A program made the translations under genes and the position numbers. 64,000 nucleotides of DNA from Flavobacterium sp. HBTb2-11-1 (lineage in GTDB: Bacteria > Bacteroidota > Bacteroidia > Flavobacteriales > Flavobacteriaceae): contig NZ_WUMO01000002.1 in the NCBI RefSeq assembly GCF_009826975.1, positions 310,001-374,000 on the forward strand, written 5' to 3'. The first letter of the stretch is position 1, and every line of letters starts with the position of its first letter. The notes under the pieces were generated by a model, which worked only from the letters and a program-made list of their open reading frames with translations, did no database searches and was not told the DNA's origin. Below, piece by piece: positions 19,550 to 30,259 of this stretch.

Positions 19550-21253
19550 TTAATATCCAGCTCTTTGTTTGTAGACCCCTGAACTTGCATCAATTTCTAT
19601 CTGAGGTATAGGCATAAACTCCTCTTTTGGTTGCAAAGAAGCTGACTGCAGATAAGTTCTTTTGGTTTTTTCCACCTCGATATAGGAAGCCGTATACTGC
19701 TCAGCAATTCCCCATCGTACCAGATCATAAAAACGATGACCTTCATTTGATAATTCCAGTCTGCGTTCCATTCGTAAAGCAGCGCGGGCTTCTTCTTGTG
19801 AAAGAGTTGTTGGATATAATCCAATTGCATAGTTTGCTGCATTTTTGGAATGATCATTAAAATCTTTTACGTAAGGTGAATTCTTAGCACGTGTTCTGAT
19901 GAGATTTATAATTGTGATACCTGCAGCAATCTGCCCAGATTCTATCAAGGCTTCTGCTTTCCATAATAAAAGGTCACTGTATTTTATTATTGGAAAGTCC
20001 AAATTACCTAAAGCCCATGGGAAACCATTTGGATTAGACGCCATACCTGATGAATTAGGGGATATCATATTTTTCTTGGCAACAAAAGGCCCGTAAGTTG
20101 ATATATCCCTGCTCCAATTTAGCTGCTGCGGCATTGCTGCCCAGTCTTTCCACGTAATTCCAGGTCTTCCCACAGAATGATCCAGCCTAGGGTCTACATT
20201 ATCAGCCGCCGTTACATCTGCATTGTTATAACTATCAAAAAGAGGCAGTCCATTGGCTCCTACTTTAAAAGAGTTTACCAGATTCTGTGATGGTTTGTGA
20301 AAATCATCCCCGTTCAAATAAGGGTGGTTAGGATCATCTCCTGGACTATCAGGAGAGTTAAGTAAGTCCCCCATGTTCACATTGCCATAAGTTGAGCCAT
20401 CATTGATAGAAAATTGGATAGCAAAAATATTTTCCTTGTTTCCATATCCAGGCTCAGAATATAATTTTTCTATATCCTGTACCAATGCATATTGTCCTGA
20501 ATTGATTACCATATCAGCGCTTGTAATGGCATCAGACCATTTTTTTTGATATAATTGAGCCTTTGACAAAAAAGCGTAAGCTGTCATTTTATTTGCCCTG
20601 CCCAAATCTGTCTGATTAGCTGGAAGCAGTGCAATTGCTTCATTTAAATCCGCTTCTATCTTAGACCATATAAAAGCAGTGTCAAAAGTATTTGGGATTT
20701 TATTGATCTCATCAATCGGAGTATTTTCGTCATACCATACAATTGAACCGAAATTTTTCATTGCCTCGAAATAAAAATGGGCTCTCAAAACTTTTAATTC
20801 ACCAATCCTGATATCCCTGTTTGGAAAATCCGCCGCAGTTTTTTGCGTTATGGCGCGAAGGGCTGTATCTACTCTTTTTAGCCCAAAATATATCGCCCTC
20901 CATAAATTATAGCCGTTTTCATTTGATGGAAACAGGTCGTGGGTCTCGATTTGGTGTGTTCCACCACCCGGATTATCCCCGGTGCCGCCTCCACCTTTAT
21001 AAGAATCCCCAGAGCGGATATCTGAGAATATCCAATTCGAAGGAGCGTGGTCAAAAGGCCTGTCATCTCTTCCTTGGCCAGTATTAAACCTATAATCCAA
21101 GGCACCGTAAGCTGCTACAACTAACTGCTCGGCATCCATATTGGCCTCAGAAATTACGTTGTATTCTTTTACATCAAGATCAGAATCATTTACACATGCA
21201 TTAAATGATAATGATGCTGTTATTAATAAACCTGTTATAATTGTCTTTTTCAT
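19550..21253 (-). CDS. SusD/RagB-family glycan-binding lipoprotein
   Basis: 567 residues with a lipoprotein signal (LSFNACVNDSD). Typical SusD features: N-terminal YNVISEANMDAEQLVVAAYGAL, tetratricopeptide-like helices (RAHFYFEAMKNFGSIVWYDENTP) and C-terminal RMERRLELSNEGHRFYDLVRWG. It forms the lid of the SusC transporter and captures fructan oligosaccharides at the cell surface. It lies 10 bases after the SusC stop. Confidence 0.95.
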   Translation of the reverse strand: MKKTIITGLLITASLSFNACVNDSDLDVKEYNVISEANMDAEQLVVAAYGALDYRFNTGQGRDDRPFDHAPSNWIFSDIRSGDSYKGGGGTGDNPGGGTHQIETHDLFPSNENGYNLWRAIYFGLKRVDTALRAITQKTAADFPNRDIRIGELKVLRAHFYFEAMKNFGSIVWYDENTPIDEINKIPNTFDTAFIWSKIEADLNEAIALLPANQTDLGRANKMTAYAFLSKAQLYQKKWSDAITSADMVINSGQYALVQDIEKLYSEPGYGNKENIFAIQFSINDGSTYGNVNMGDLLNSPDSPGDDPNHPYLNGDDFHKPSQNLVNSFKVGANGLPLFDSYNNADVTAADNVDPRLDHSVGRPGITWKDWAAMPQQLNWSRDISTYGPFVAKKNMISPNSSGMASNPNGFPWALGNLDFPIIKYSDLLLWKAEALIESGQIAAGITIINLIRTRAKNSPYVKDFNDHSKNAANYAIGLYPTTLSQEEARAALRMERRLELSNEGHRFYDLVRWGIAEQYTASYIEVEKTKRTYLQSASLQPKEEFMPIPQIEIDASSGVYKQRAGY

Positions 21254-21263
21254 TTTCTTTTAA

Positions 21264-24200
21264 TTAAAAATTTGCATTTACACCAAATGTTACCGACTTA
21301 GAGTGTGGAATTCCGTAACCGGCAATCCCAATACCTGCAGCACTTAACCCTGCTACCTCATAATCAAAGCCGCTGAAATTGGTCAGGGTAAATAAGTTCT
21401 GGCCTATCAAATTAAAACGCAAGGATGTCATTCCAAAACCTCTAACGATCTTTGGATCCAATGTATATCCGATAGTGATCGTTTTGAGCCTTAGGTAAGA
21501 TCCATCTTCCACATAATAACTCGATGGCTGCGTTTCATTATTTGAATTCAAGGTCGATAATGCCGGAATATTTGAATTTGCATTCTCAGGTGTCCATGCA
21601 TCCAGTGTATTGGTTCCGTGGTTGTATCCGAAGTAGGCAAAATCCCCGATGTTTCTCTGCGTATTGTAAATATCATTTCCTTGTTTGCCATCAAAATACA
21701 TCGATATATCAAAAGCTTTATATGAAGCATACAAATTGATTCCGTATATGAAATCCGGATGCGGATTCCCGATAATAGTTCTGTCATTCTGATCGATAAC
21801 CCCGTCACCATTCAAATCCCTGTAACGGATACGGCCTAATGCTTTGCCAGGCTGATCTGCATGAACTGCCACCTCTTCCGGAGTCCTGAATATTCCATCA
21901 GCTATCAGTCCGTAAAAAGAAGCAATAGGGCTCCCCTGTTTTGTAATGGATATGCTGTTGTTTAATAGAAAATTTGATTCTGTATCTAGGCTCTCTACAT
22001 TGTTTTTGTATTGGGATAAATTAAAATCAACCCCATAGTTGAAGTCATCTTTAATTTTATCCTTATAGCTTAAAACCACTTCATATCCTTTATTGCTCAC
22101 ACTTCCTGCATTAATCGTTGGCGGTCTTGATTCACCGCTTACTGCAAGAGCGATAGGATTAAGTATCAAATCATCGGTAGTCTTTATGAAGAAATCCGTC
22201 TGCAGCTGCAGCTTGTTGTCAAAAAAGCCCAAATCAAACCCGACATTATATTGTGTTGTTTTTTCCCATTTGATATCCGGATTTGCTTGTCTTGTCTGCA
22301 ATATTCCTCCAAGGGTACCAAAACCGTCCCCCTCAATATCATAATCCGAATACTCAATTACACCTGCTACTGTGTTGTTTATAAAGCTTGACAAATACAG
22401 ATAATCTCCTATTTGGTCATTTCCGTTTACACCCCATGAAGCTCTGAATTTAGCATTGGAAAAATATTTGCTGGTTGGGAAAAAACTCTCCTTATTAATA
22501 TTCCATGCCACTGCTGCTGAAGGAAATATGGCAAATTTGTTATTAGGTCCAAATCTTGAAGAACCATCCCTTCTCACACTTCCTGATAAGATATATCTAT
22601 CGTCATAAATATACTTGCCGGACATAAATTGAGATATTTTATAAGATTCTGTTTCATTTTTTATGGTTTGATATTCAGCATCTGGCCTGATAATATATCC
22701 AGAAGGGTCCGTAATATCTACTCCTCTTACTAAATCGCTGTGAACATTATCCTGTCTTGCAGTATTCTCTACTCCCAGCAAAAGTGATATACGATGCTTA
22801 TTGAAATCTTTATCGTATTTTAAAGTATTTGTAAAAATGGTTGCCAGATAATCATTATTGGTATCCTCTGTAGTTATATTCTGGAAAGTTGATGGAATTG
22901 CACCATTCACTGAGAATGCTTCTGAGGCTGTTTTGAATTTAAATGTACCGTAATCAAAATTAAGGGTAGAACTGAAAACCAGATCAGGGATAATAGCATA
23001 ACTTCCATAGACATTTCCTAATATTCTTTGGCTCATTTGTTTGTTTTTTCTGTTGCCCCATAAATTAGCCAGTGGATTTGGCTTATCCTGAAACCCTCCT
23101 GAAAGCGGCGCTGCGTAATCTCCTAAATTGGTATATACCGGAATAATTGGATTCTGCAGAACAGCATTCTCAAATTCATTTGCCTTCACCTCGTTAAATT
23201 TGGAATAAAGAAAATTCTCACCGATTGTCAATTTTTTGTCAAAGAAGGTATAGGAGGTATTTAATCTAAGATTCAGACGGTCGAAATAAGTATAGCGTTG
23301 CACTCCATTATCAACGGCATAATTAACACTAGAATACAAATTCAATCGCTCAGTTCCTTTTCGGTATGACAAATCATTATTGGTAGAAATTGACGGACTG
23401 GTAATGGTTTTTACCCAGTCAGTATCTGCTGAACTTTGCACACCGTTTGGATCCAAATACTGAGGTATAGTAAATCCTGACCCGTTATTGATTAAAACCG
23501 GATGTGTCGGCGTCTGGATACCAGCGCCCAGTTGCGCCTGATAATCAACATCTGCCCATTGCTGCGCATGCAGAACATTGATTCTGTCTCTGAGCATATT
23601 TACCGTAGCTTCTGTTTTAAACGTAAATTCAGAAGTTCCTTTTTTACCTTTTTTAGTAGTTACCACAATAACCCCATTGGCAGCTGAAGTACCATAGATT
23701 GCAGTAGACGCCCCATCTTTTAAAACCTGCATGGACTCAATTTCGTCAGTATTCAAAGACGTCGGGTTGGTTGTCTGTACCCCGTCAATTACCCATAATG
23801 GAGCAGATCCACTATTCACGGTGGTAAGTCCCCTGATGGTAATCTGGGAATCATTCCCCCCTGGAGTACCTCCGGAGTTTACCTGAATACCCGCTACTCG
23901 TCCCTGAAGGGCAGTCAGAACATTAGGACTTGCTTCCTGGGCCAGGTCAGCGACTTTTACAATAGAAATTGCGCCTGATATATCGGCTTTTTTCTCTTTT
24001 ACATATCCTACTACAACGACGTCCTCAAGATTATTTATATTTTCTCTTAATATAATGGTGACAAACTTAGAGCCGTCAACGGTTAGTTTAGTTTCAGAAA
24101 ATCCAATAAAAGAAACAATCAGTTGGTCACCTGAATTTGCCTTAATTGAAAATTTACCATCAAAATCCGAATTTGTGCCATTTTTTGTTCCTTTCACAAG

Positions 24201-24347
24201 GATGGTGGCTCCAGGAAGCGGATTTTTATTCACATCGGTTATAATTCCCTGAATTTCCTTCTGCTGAGCACTCGCAAAGAGAAAAAAGAAGAAAAAACAA
24301 AGGGATGCAAAGCTTTGATTTGCATGTAAGCGTTTCATTTTTGTCAT
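21264..24347 (-). CDS. SusC/RagA-family TonB-dependent transporter
   Basis: 1027 residues. Signal peptide, then a carboxypeptidase-regulatory-like domain (IQGIITDVNKNPLPGATILVKG, about 30-110), plug domain (EDVVVVGYVKEKKADISGAI, with the RGL/TTVNSGSAPLWVIDGVQ region) and a 22-strand barrel ending in an aromatic residue (FGVNANF). It imports fructan oligosaccharides across the outer membrane with energy from TonB. Pairs with the SusD gene 10 bases downstream and follows the MFS porter gene by 32 bases. Confidence 0.95.
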   Translation of the reverse strand: MTKMKRLHANQSFASLCFFFFFLFASAQQKEIQGIITDVNKNPLPGATILVKGTKNGTNSDFDGKFSIKANSGDQLIVSFIGFSETKLTVDGSKFVTIILRENINNLEDVVVVGYVKEKKADISGAISIVKVADLAQEASPNVLTALQGRVAGIQVNSGGTPGGNDSQITIRGLTTVNSGSAPLWVIDGVQTTNPTSLNTDEIESMQVLKDGASTAIYGTSAANGVIVVTTKKGKKGTSEFTFKTEATVNMLRDRINVLHAQQWADVDYQAQLGAGIQTPTHPVLINNGSGFTIPQYLDPNGVQSSADTDWVKTITSPSISTNNDLSYRKGTERLNLYSSVNYAVDNGVQRYTYFDRLNLRLNTSYTFFDKKLTIGENFLYSKFNEVKANEFENAVLQNPIIPVYTNLGDYAAPLSGGFQDKPNPLANLWGNRKNKQMSQRILGNVYGSYAIIPDLVFSSTLNFDYGTFKFKTASEAFSVNGAIPSTFQNITTEDTNNDYLATIFTNTLKYDKDFNKHRISLLLGVENTARQDNVHSDLVRGVDITDPSGYIIRPDAEYQTIKNETESYKISQFMSGKYIYDDRYILSGSVRRDGSSRFGPNNKFAIFPSAAVAWNINKESFFPTSKYFSNAKFRASWGVNGNDQIGDYLYLSSFINNTVAGVIEYSDYDIEGDGFGTLGGILQTRQANPDIKWEKTTQYNVGFDLGFFDNKLQLQTDFFIKTTDDLILNPIALAVSGESRPPTINAGSVSNKGYEVVLSYKDKIKDDFNYGVDFNLSQYKNNVESLDTESNFLLNNSISITKQGSPIASFYGLIADGIFRTPEEVAVHADQPGKALGRIRYRDLNGDGVIDQNDRTIIGNPHPDFIYGINLYASYKAFDISMYFDGKQGNDIYNTQRNIGDFAYFGYNHGTNTLDAWTPENANSNIPALSTLNSNNETQPSSYYVEDGSYLRLKTITIGYTLDPKIVRGFGMTSLRFNLIGQNLFTLTNFSGFDYEVAGLSAAGIGIAGYGIPHSKSVTFGVNANF

Positions 24348-24379
24348 TTTTATTAAGTTAGTTTAGTTAGTTAAGTAAT

Positions 24380-25702
24380 TTATTTTTTGAATTTTAAATT
24401 TAGTTCCATATCCTCCAGTGCCACGCCTTTTGTCTCGGGCATTAAAAACAAAACGAAGAGCAATTGGAAAACCATCATCACGGCAAAGAATGCAAACATG
24501 TAGCCCGCTCCAAACTCAGAGAAAAAAATCGGAACCAAAGAAGGTATAATAGCCGCAAGTACCCAGTGTACAGAACTTCCAAAAGCCTGTCCTGATGCCC
24601 TTAGCTGATTTGGAAAAATTTCAGAGATGAAAACCCAGATCACAGCGCCTTGGCCTATTGCATGTGATGCGATAAACAAAAAGAGAAAAATTGGCACCAG
24701 CATTCCTGTCCAGCCGTAGAAAAATGCGGCAGAAACCAGTCCTAGGGACACAATATATCCAATTGATCCAATAAACATCAATTTTTTACGCCCTAGCTTA
24801 TCAATCAGAAAAACGCCAATAAGGGTAAATATCAGATTGATTATTCCAATACCGATACTGCTTAAAAGTGCTGTACTCTGTCCTAGACCCGCTTCCTGGA
24901 AAATCCTCGGGGCATAGTATAGAAAAGCATTGATTCCGGAAAGTTGATTAAAAGCTGCCATCAAAAAAGCCAAAATCAAGGGAAATCTGTATTTATCCGA
25001 CAAAATAGTCTCTGTTAATTTCACATCCTTATTTGAATTTTTTATATCTGAAATTATTCTCTCAACATCACTATCAGGCTCAATTTGCTTTAATATTTGC
25101 GCAGCTTTCACATGATTATTATTAGAGAGCAGCCATCTTGGGCTTTCAGGAATATAAAAAACAAGAACTGTATATATCAAAGCTGGAACAACCTGAATCC
25201 CTAGCATCCATCTCCATGCATTCTCTCCTGTATCGCTCAGTACATAATTGGAAAGAAATGCAATCAAAATCCCAAAGACAATATTAAACTGATAAAGGGA
25301 TACCAGTCTTCCTCTCTCTTTTGATGGTGCAATTTCAGAAATATAGGAAGGAGCCGCTATTGTAGAGGCGCCAATTCCAAGACCACCGATAAATCTAAAA
25401 AAAGCAAATGTCCATGGATCATTGGACAAGGCTGAACCTAGTGCTGAAATAGTAAATAAAATACCTATAATCATCAATGTTTTCTTTCTCCCTAGTTTAT
25501 TGGTTGGAATGGCTCCAAAAATAGCACCAATTACGGTACCCCATAATGCCATAGCCATAACTACAGAACCGTGAAAAAAATCACTTGAATTCCATAACTC
25601 CTGAAGCGTCTTATCTGCACCTGAAATTACTACTGTATCAAAGCCGAATAAGAATCCTGCTAAAGATGCTATCACGGACCATAAAATAATTTTTTTATTC
25701 AT
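24380..25702 (-). CDS. MFS sugar porter (fructose permease)
   Basis: 440 residues, 12 predicted membrane helices. Sugar porter family signatures: GFLFGFDTVVISGA in helix 1, RRK-type loop (NKLGRKKTLMIIG), PESPRWL after helix 6 and PETKG near the C-terminus. Likely a proton symporter for fructose or short fructo-oligosaccharides across the inner membrane, between the periplasmic GH32 step and fructokinase. First gene after a 304-base gap, so it may start its own transcript. Confidence 0.92.
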   Translation of the reverse strand: MNKKIILWSVIASLAGFLFGFDTVVISGADKTLQELWNSSDFFHGSVVMAMALWGTVIGAIFGAIPTNKLGRKKTLMIIGILFTISALGSALSNDPWTFAFFRFIGGLGIGASTIAAPSYISEIAPSKERGRLVSLYQFNIVFGILIAFLSNYVLSDTGENAWRWMLGIQVVPALIYTVLVFYIPESPRWLLSNNNHVKAAQILKQIEPDSDVERIISDIKNSNKDVKLTETILSDKYRFPLILAFLMAAFNQLSGINAFLYYAPRIFQEAGLGQSTALLSSIGIGIINLIFTLIGVFLIDKLGRKKLMFIGSIGYIVSLGLVSAAFFYGWTGMLVPIFLFLFIASHAIGQGAVIWVFISEIFPNQLRASGQAFGSSVHWVLAAIIPSLVPIFFSEFGAGYMFAFFAVMMVFQLLFVLFLMPETKGVALEDMELNLKFKK

Positions 25703-26006
25703 TTTTTGTTTAGTATTAATAAATTGTTAGCCAAACATAAATATTGTTTTAAATAAACATAATTGATATTGTTACAAAATGTTTCAATTTTGATAATCCA
25801 TCTTAAAATATTGAAATAGTGATGGTTATGGATTTTATTTTATTCAAATACCAATTGTTTATTGGAAAATGTTGCAGGCAAATACGACTGTGTTACATTT
25901 TTATTTACCCATGATATTTTAAGTGGCAAAAAAAAGGACTAAAAAAAATGTATAGTTAATTTTTTAATCCTTTAATTCAAATATCAATAATTATTATGCT
26001 AAATAT
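25703..26006. promoter_or_regulatory. AT-rich intergenic region with probable susC-operon promoter
   Basis: No gene. On the minus strand TATGTTTG (plus-strand CAAACATA, 25732-25739) fits the Bacteroidota -7 consensus 30 bases before the porter ATG; a convincing -33 partner was not seen at normal spacing, which would fit activation by the locus's hybrid regulator. I see no clear terminator for the upstream GH32 gene. Confidence 0.5.
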
Positions 26007-27554
26007 TTACAAATATGTATCTAATCCCACTGACTTAAATACTAATTTTTGATCTTGTTTTGAAGTTTCAAAAGATACATTCAGTACACTATTAGGAGCA
26101 AAAAACAAGTTGGTAAATACATATTTTCCATCGTGGGTAAAAACTTCCATAGAATACTTGTCCACAATAATCCTAACTTGAAATTCTTTATCAGAATGGT
26201 CTAGCTTGATTTTCTGGATAGTAGGGAATTGCTTGCTATTTACATACTTATCCGATTTTCTGCGCTCTAAAATGAGTTCATTAGTATTTTTATTATATGA
26301 AAAATTAATAATCGAAGAACCCTTGCTTTTAATATTAAAACGCAGGAAATCATGGATCGTGGATGGATTAACAGTAAATACAGTCGAAAAAGATAAACTG
26401 TCGGATTTAGTAAAACTGCTCAGTAATTTATTTGCCTGCTCAATTGTAGCTTCGCTTTTGACAATCGATTTTTTCTTGTAATTGTCAATTTCCTTCACTG
26501 GCTCCTGTTTTAAATAGAAAAAACCATCTTTCTTCTCAAGACTTAATGTTCTGGGAACAGACATCGATCCTCGCCATCCATAATAAGGAACTTTGTCAGC
26601 GTACTCCCAATTATTCATCCATCCCAGCCATTTTCTTTCTTTTGTTTCTTTAGGGGTGCCATTCCATACTACTGCGGCGTAAAAATCCTTTCCATATTCA
26701 ATGAAATTCAATGGTTCCTTTGTCAGTGACTTGTTGACTTTAAAGGATTTTCCATCAAAATCTCCCAAAAAGTATTGAAGTCCAGATCCCCCAGCTATGC
26801 TGTGTGTTCCCAAATTAACCCCAAGGACCCAAACAGACTCATTGTTATAGTCCAATTGAAACAAATCAGGACATTCCCAAATACCTGCAGTCACTCCAGC
26901 AGGTCCAAACTCGCTCATCAGGTCCCACTTTTTTAAATCTTTCGAACTGTAAAACTGGACCTTCTTTTCTTGTGAAAGTGAAACGGTCATGATCCATTTT
27001 TGATCCGCCTGATACCAAAAAACCTTTGGATCCCTAAAGTCCGCCTTTTTTAAATCGATTACCGGATTCTGATCATACTTGGTAAAAGTCCTTCCTTTAT
27101 CGTTGCTGTAGGCTATGCTTTGGCTCTGAAATCCCGATTTAGCATCATAAGCTGTATAAATAGCAACAATAGGCGGCACATTTCCCGTTCCAAAACCGCT
27201 GGTATTTTGATGATCCACTACAGCAGAACCTGAAAATATCATTACTTTATCTTCTTCCTCCAGCGCGATTGGCAGATGCTCCCAGGTAATCAAGTCCTTG
27301 CTTACAGCATGCCCCCAACTCATGTGTCCCCATTTTTCACCATAAGGATTATACTGGTAAAACAAATGGTATTCCCCCTGATAAAAAAACATTCCATTTG
27401 GATCATTAATCCAGTTCTTTTCAGGGGTAAAATGCAGCACAGGCCTTGCAGCAGTACTGTTATCTGAAATTGGGCTATTGCTGTTTTTTTGGGCAATACA
27501 GCTTGTCAAGGCAGCCAACATAAATGCTGCCAGTATACTTTTATGCTTTTTCAT
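26007..27554 (-). CDS. GH32 fructanase/levanase lipoprotein
   Basis: 515 residues. Lipoprotein signal (LAALTSCIAQ). Canonical GH32 triad: WINDPNG (49-54, nucleophile Asp51), FRDP (Asp175) and WECPD (acid/base Glu227), followed by the C-terminal beta-sandwich (DHSDKEFQVRIIVDKYSMEVF). Likely an exo-acting enzyme that releases fructose from imported or surface fructan. Its ATG follows directly on the stop codon of the preceding GH32 gene (no spacer), indicating coupled translation. Confidence 0.94.
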   Translation of the reverse strand: MKKHKSILAAFMLAALTSCIAQKNSNSPISDNSTAARPVLHFTPEKNWINDPNGMFFYQGEYHLFYQYNPYGEKWGHMSWGHAVSKDLITWEHLPIALEEEDKVMIFSGSAVVDHQNTSGFGTGNVPPIVAIYTAYDAKSGFQSQSIAYSNDKGRTFTKYDQNPVIDLKKADFRDPKVFWYQADQKWIMTVSLSQEKKVQFYSSKDLKKWDLMSEFGPAGVTAGIWECPDLFQLDYNNESVWVLGVNLGTHSIAGGSGLQYFLGDFDGKSFKVNKSLTKEPLNFIEYGKDFYAAVVWNGTPKETKERKWLGWMNNWEYADKVPYYGWRGSMSVPRTLSLEKKDGFFYLKQEPVKEIDNYKKKSIVKSEATIEQANKLLSSFTKSDSLSFSTVFTVNPSTIHDFLRFNIKSKGSSIINFSYNKNTNELILERRKSDKYVNSKQFPTIQKIKLDHSDKEFQVRIIVDKYSMEVFTHDGKYVFTNLFFAPNSVLNVSFETSKQDQKLVFKSVGLDTYL

Positions 27555-30077
27555 TTATTTTACAATTACTTTAGTTTGAAAAATTTCATTATTTATGATT
27601 CCTTTTATTAGATAGACGCCCCTTGAAGCCTTAAGGCCATTGTCATAATAGCCGTCCCACTGTATTGAATTATTTTCAGGATCTACCATAGCTGCTATTT
27701 TACGCACAATTGTTCCTGAAATATCAACAACAGCGGCATACACAACTGTCCCTTGTGCAAGGGTATTAAACTGAAAATTAAAACCAGAATCAGAAGGATT
27801 GGGAAATACTTGCAGATCGGCTTCTTTTTGTTTGGCAGGCTTCTGGGTTGAAACAGTGCCAGACCCTTCAATATTATAAATTGTCAAATCTTTGGCTGTT
27901 GCTGTTCCCCCTTGAGCATACAATTCAATTCCGTCTGAACCCTTTGAAGGGAATACCCTGGTTGCAAAGGCCAATTGATCGTCGATAAAAACTTCAATCA
28001 CTGAAGCATCGACAAAAATCCTCCATTTCATATCCTGCTTTGGCATGGTATAAGATGTAGCCAGATTTCCTAAAGGTACGCCTGTAAGCTTGGAAGAATT
28101 GCTTCTGTTCACTACAAAATTCTGAGTAGTATAATCATAATAAATAATAGTTTCTTCTCCGTTGGCTACCCCTTTGTTTAATATAAATCCAACTTTGGTA
28201 GCATCACCAGGATTTATAGTGGCCTCAATTTCATATTGTGTACCCTTAGCGTTATTTAAAACATTACTAACACCAGCGCTGAAATTCACATTGCTGAATT
28301 TTTGGGATCCTTTCCTAAGAGCTGTTAAATTTGGATGCGGCTTTTGGTAGATCTTATTATTTGCCAATGTCCAAACTCTAGGCAGGCTGAAAATATTTGC
28401 CCACCCCTGTTCTTTATGCTTATCAGATGTAACGCCATCCGGGATAATGCCAATAGCGGTCAGATTCCCATCTTTATCCTGCTGAATAGTAGGTGAAAGC
28501 AGCTGGTTTATTACATCAAGTCTTTCTGGAGTTCCATTGTCTGTAACAAATTTACCATTATTAAAATTTCCTGTCCAATACAATGCATTTGCGTTAGGAA
28601 GTTTATTGATCAGTAAGATTGACTTGCTTCCAAAATTATAATAAACAGGCATTTCCCAAAAATCTCCAGTACCGTCCGAAGCCGGGTTTCCTTCCAGCAT
28701 AGTCCCCTGATAGGTCCATTGCTGGAAATCTTCATTCAAGGCTTTATATAGAAACAATCCTCCTCTGGATGTTCCGCTGCGAAGTCCTGTACCAATCATC
28801 ATATACCAGCTTCCATTTTCCTTAAATACAAAAGGGTCACGAAAATCTGCATGTGAAACCCCGGCTGGAGCGCTCGTTATAATCGCAGATGCATTTTTAG
28901 TCCAGTCAATATATGGGCTTACAGCTGTTGCCAAACCAATTCCTGCTTTGCTTTTATCAACTCCGGTATAAAATAAATACGGTTTTCCACCGGAAACTAC
29001 CGCATGGCCTGACCATATACCAACTTCATCAAAACCAGGCTGAGGCCATAAAGCCTGCTTCAGCTCTTCCCAATTAACCAGATCATTACTTACGTAATGT
29101 CCCCAATTAATATGTTCCAAATAAGGTCCGTTGATGTTTCGCTGGCTGAAAATATGGTACTTTCCATCCAAATAGATCATTCCATGGGATTCGTTAGTCC
29201 AGCCTGCGCTGGGCATAAGATGATATTTCGGTTTGTTGTTATCATCTGCAAATCGCTCATTAGGAATTCGCAGATCAGGGATTGTTATTTTTTGCTTTTG
29301 ATAATTTGTCTGAATTTCATCAGCAGTAAGCATTTTATCCCATACAGAAACTAAATCAACAGCACCAGTAAGTGCATTAGTATCAAATCCTGCAAGTGTT
29401 TTCACCTTGGATTCCTTTCCAACAAAAATAGTGGCATTCTTATCCCAGGCAAGGGCGCCGGCAGCAAAAGATGAAGACTCAATTTCCACCCCATTAAGGA
29501 ACAACTTTGCTGCTCCTTTTTCCGCATCAATATTTACCACAATAAAGCTCCATTCCCTGAGTTTTACTTCCTCATCTGAAATAATCTGACGCACATCATT
29601 TCCAATCTTAAATTGGGCAATTACTCTTCCATGCTGATTGATCCCGAAAGAGACTCCTGCACTGTTAGAGGTATTCATATTTGAAAAAACAGCCGCAACT
29701 GTATGCTCGGTGATAGGATCTTGGTTTTTTCTCTGAACGGGAAACACCGCCGGTGCTATCCAGCCTGAAACAGCAATATTTTTTGTTGGATAGCTGATTG
29801 CTGCATTTCCGGATGCCCATCCATAGTAGCCATTAACACGCAGTGCGTTTCCCTCCAGACCCGCAATTCTTTCTGCAGAATCTGTGGGTCCGGCTATGAT
29901 AAAATTTGACTTTGTTTTGGATTCAGTGGTATTCTGTCCGGAGGTTTCATTAAAGCTAAAACCTATTATCTGAGAAGCGGCATTCGAACCTGGATCAGGA
30001 CCTGGATCTGGTTTAGGATCCTGTTTGGATTTACAGCCTATCAGCAGCAGTCCAAGTAGTAAGTATTTCTTGTTCAT
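27555..30077 (-). CDS. LamG-GH32 fructanase with both lipobox and T9SS domain
   Basis: 840 residues from the ATG at 30077 (MNKKYLLLGLLLIGCKSK); a longer frame needs a non-ATG extension without signal character. Lipobox at Cys15, Pro/Asp-rich linker (PKPDPGPDPG), LamG domain (about 35-260), GH32 domain (about 285-760) and a type IX secretion C-terminal domain (VFPNPSDSGFNFQF onward). GH32 landmarks: RDP with Asp414 and WEMP with Glu475, but the nucleophile motif is WTNESHG with Glu296 where Asp is usual. It shares this oddity and the LamG-GH32 order with the 1705-residue enzyme. Presumably surface exposed. Confidence 0.9.
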   Translation of the reverse strand: MNKKYLLLGLLLIGCKSKQDPKPDPGPDPGSNAASQIIGFSFNETSGQNTTESKTKSNFIIAGPTDSAERIAGLEGNALRVNGYYGWASGNAAISYPTKNIAVSGWIAPAVFPVQRKNQDPITEHTVAAVFSNMNTSNSAGVSFGINQHGRVIAQFKIGNDVRQIISDEEVKLREWSFIVVNIDAEKGAAKLFLNGVEIESSSFAAGALAWDKNATIFVGKESKVKTLAGFDTNALTGAVDLVSVWDKMLTADEIQTNYQKQKITIPDLRIPNERFADDNNKPKYHLMPSAGWTNESHGMIYLDGKYHIFSQRNINGPYLEHINWGHYVSNDLVNWEELKQALWPQPGFDEVGIWSGHAVVSGGKPYLFYTGVDKSKAGIGLATAVSPYIDWTKNASAIITSAPAGVSHADFRDPFVFKENGSWYMMIGTGLRSGTSRGGLFLYKALNEDFQQWTYQGTMLEGNPASDGTGDFWEMPVYYNFGSKSILLINKLPNANALYWTGNFNNGKFVTDNGTPERLDVINQLLSPTIQQDKDGNLTAIGIIPDGVTSDKHKEQGWANIFSLPRVWTLANNKIYQKPHPNLTALRKGSQKFSNVNFSAGVSNVLNNAKGTQYEIEATINPGDATKVGFILNKGVANGEETIIYYDYTTQNFVVNRSNSSKLTGVPLGNLATSYTMPKQDMKWRIFVDASVIEVFIDDQLAFATRVFPSKGSDGIELYAQGGTATAKDLTIYNIEGSGTVSTQKPAKQKEADLQVFPNPSDSGFNFQFNTLAQGTVVYAAVVDISGTIVRKIAAMVDPENNSIQWDGYYDNGLKASRGVYLIKGIINNEIFQTKVIVK

Positions 30078-30259
30078 ATCTTTATAATTTTCATAAAAAT
30101 AGAAAAGCAAAATTACTTAGACTTCTCAAAATGTTACCTTGAGAATAAAAAATAAATAAAATATAAAATACTAAATATCAAATAGATACATTTATTTATT
30201 TTGATTTTTTTTTAAACAGACCTCAATACATCTAAAAATGATACATTCAAAGAAAACGA

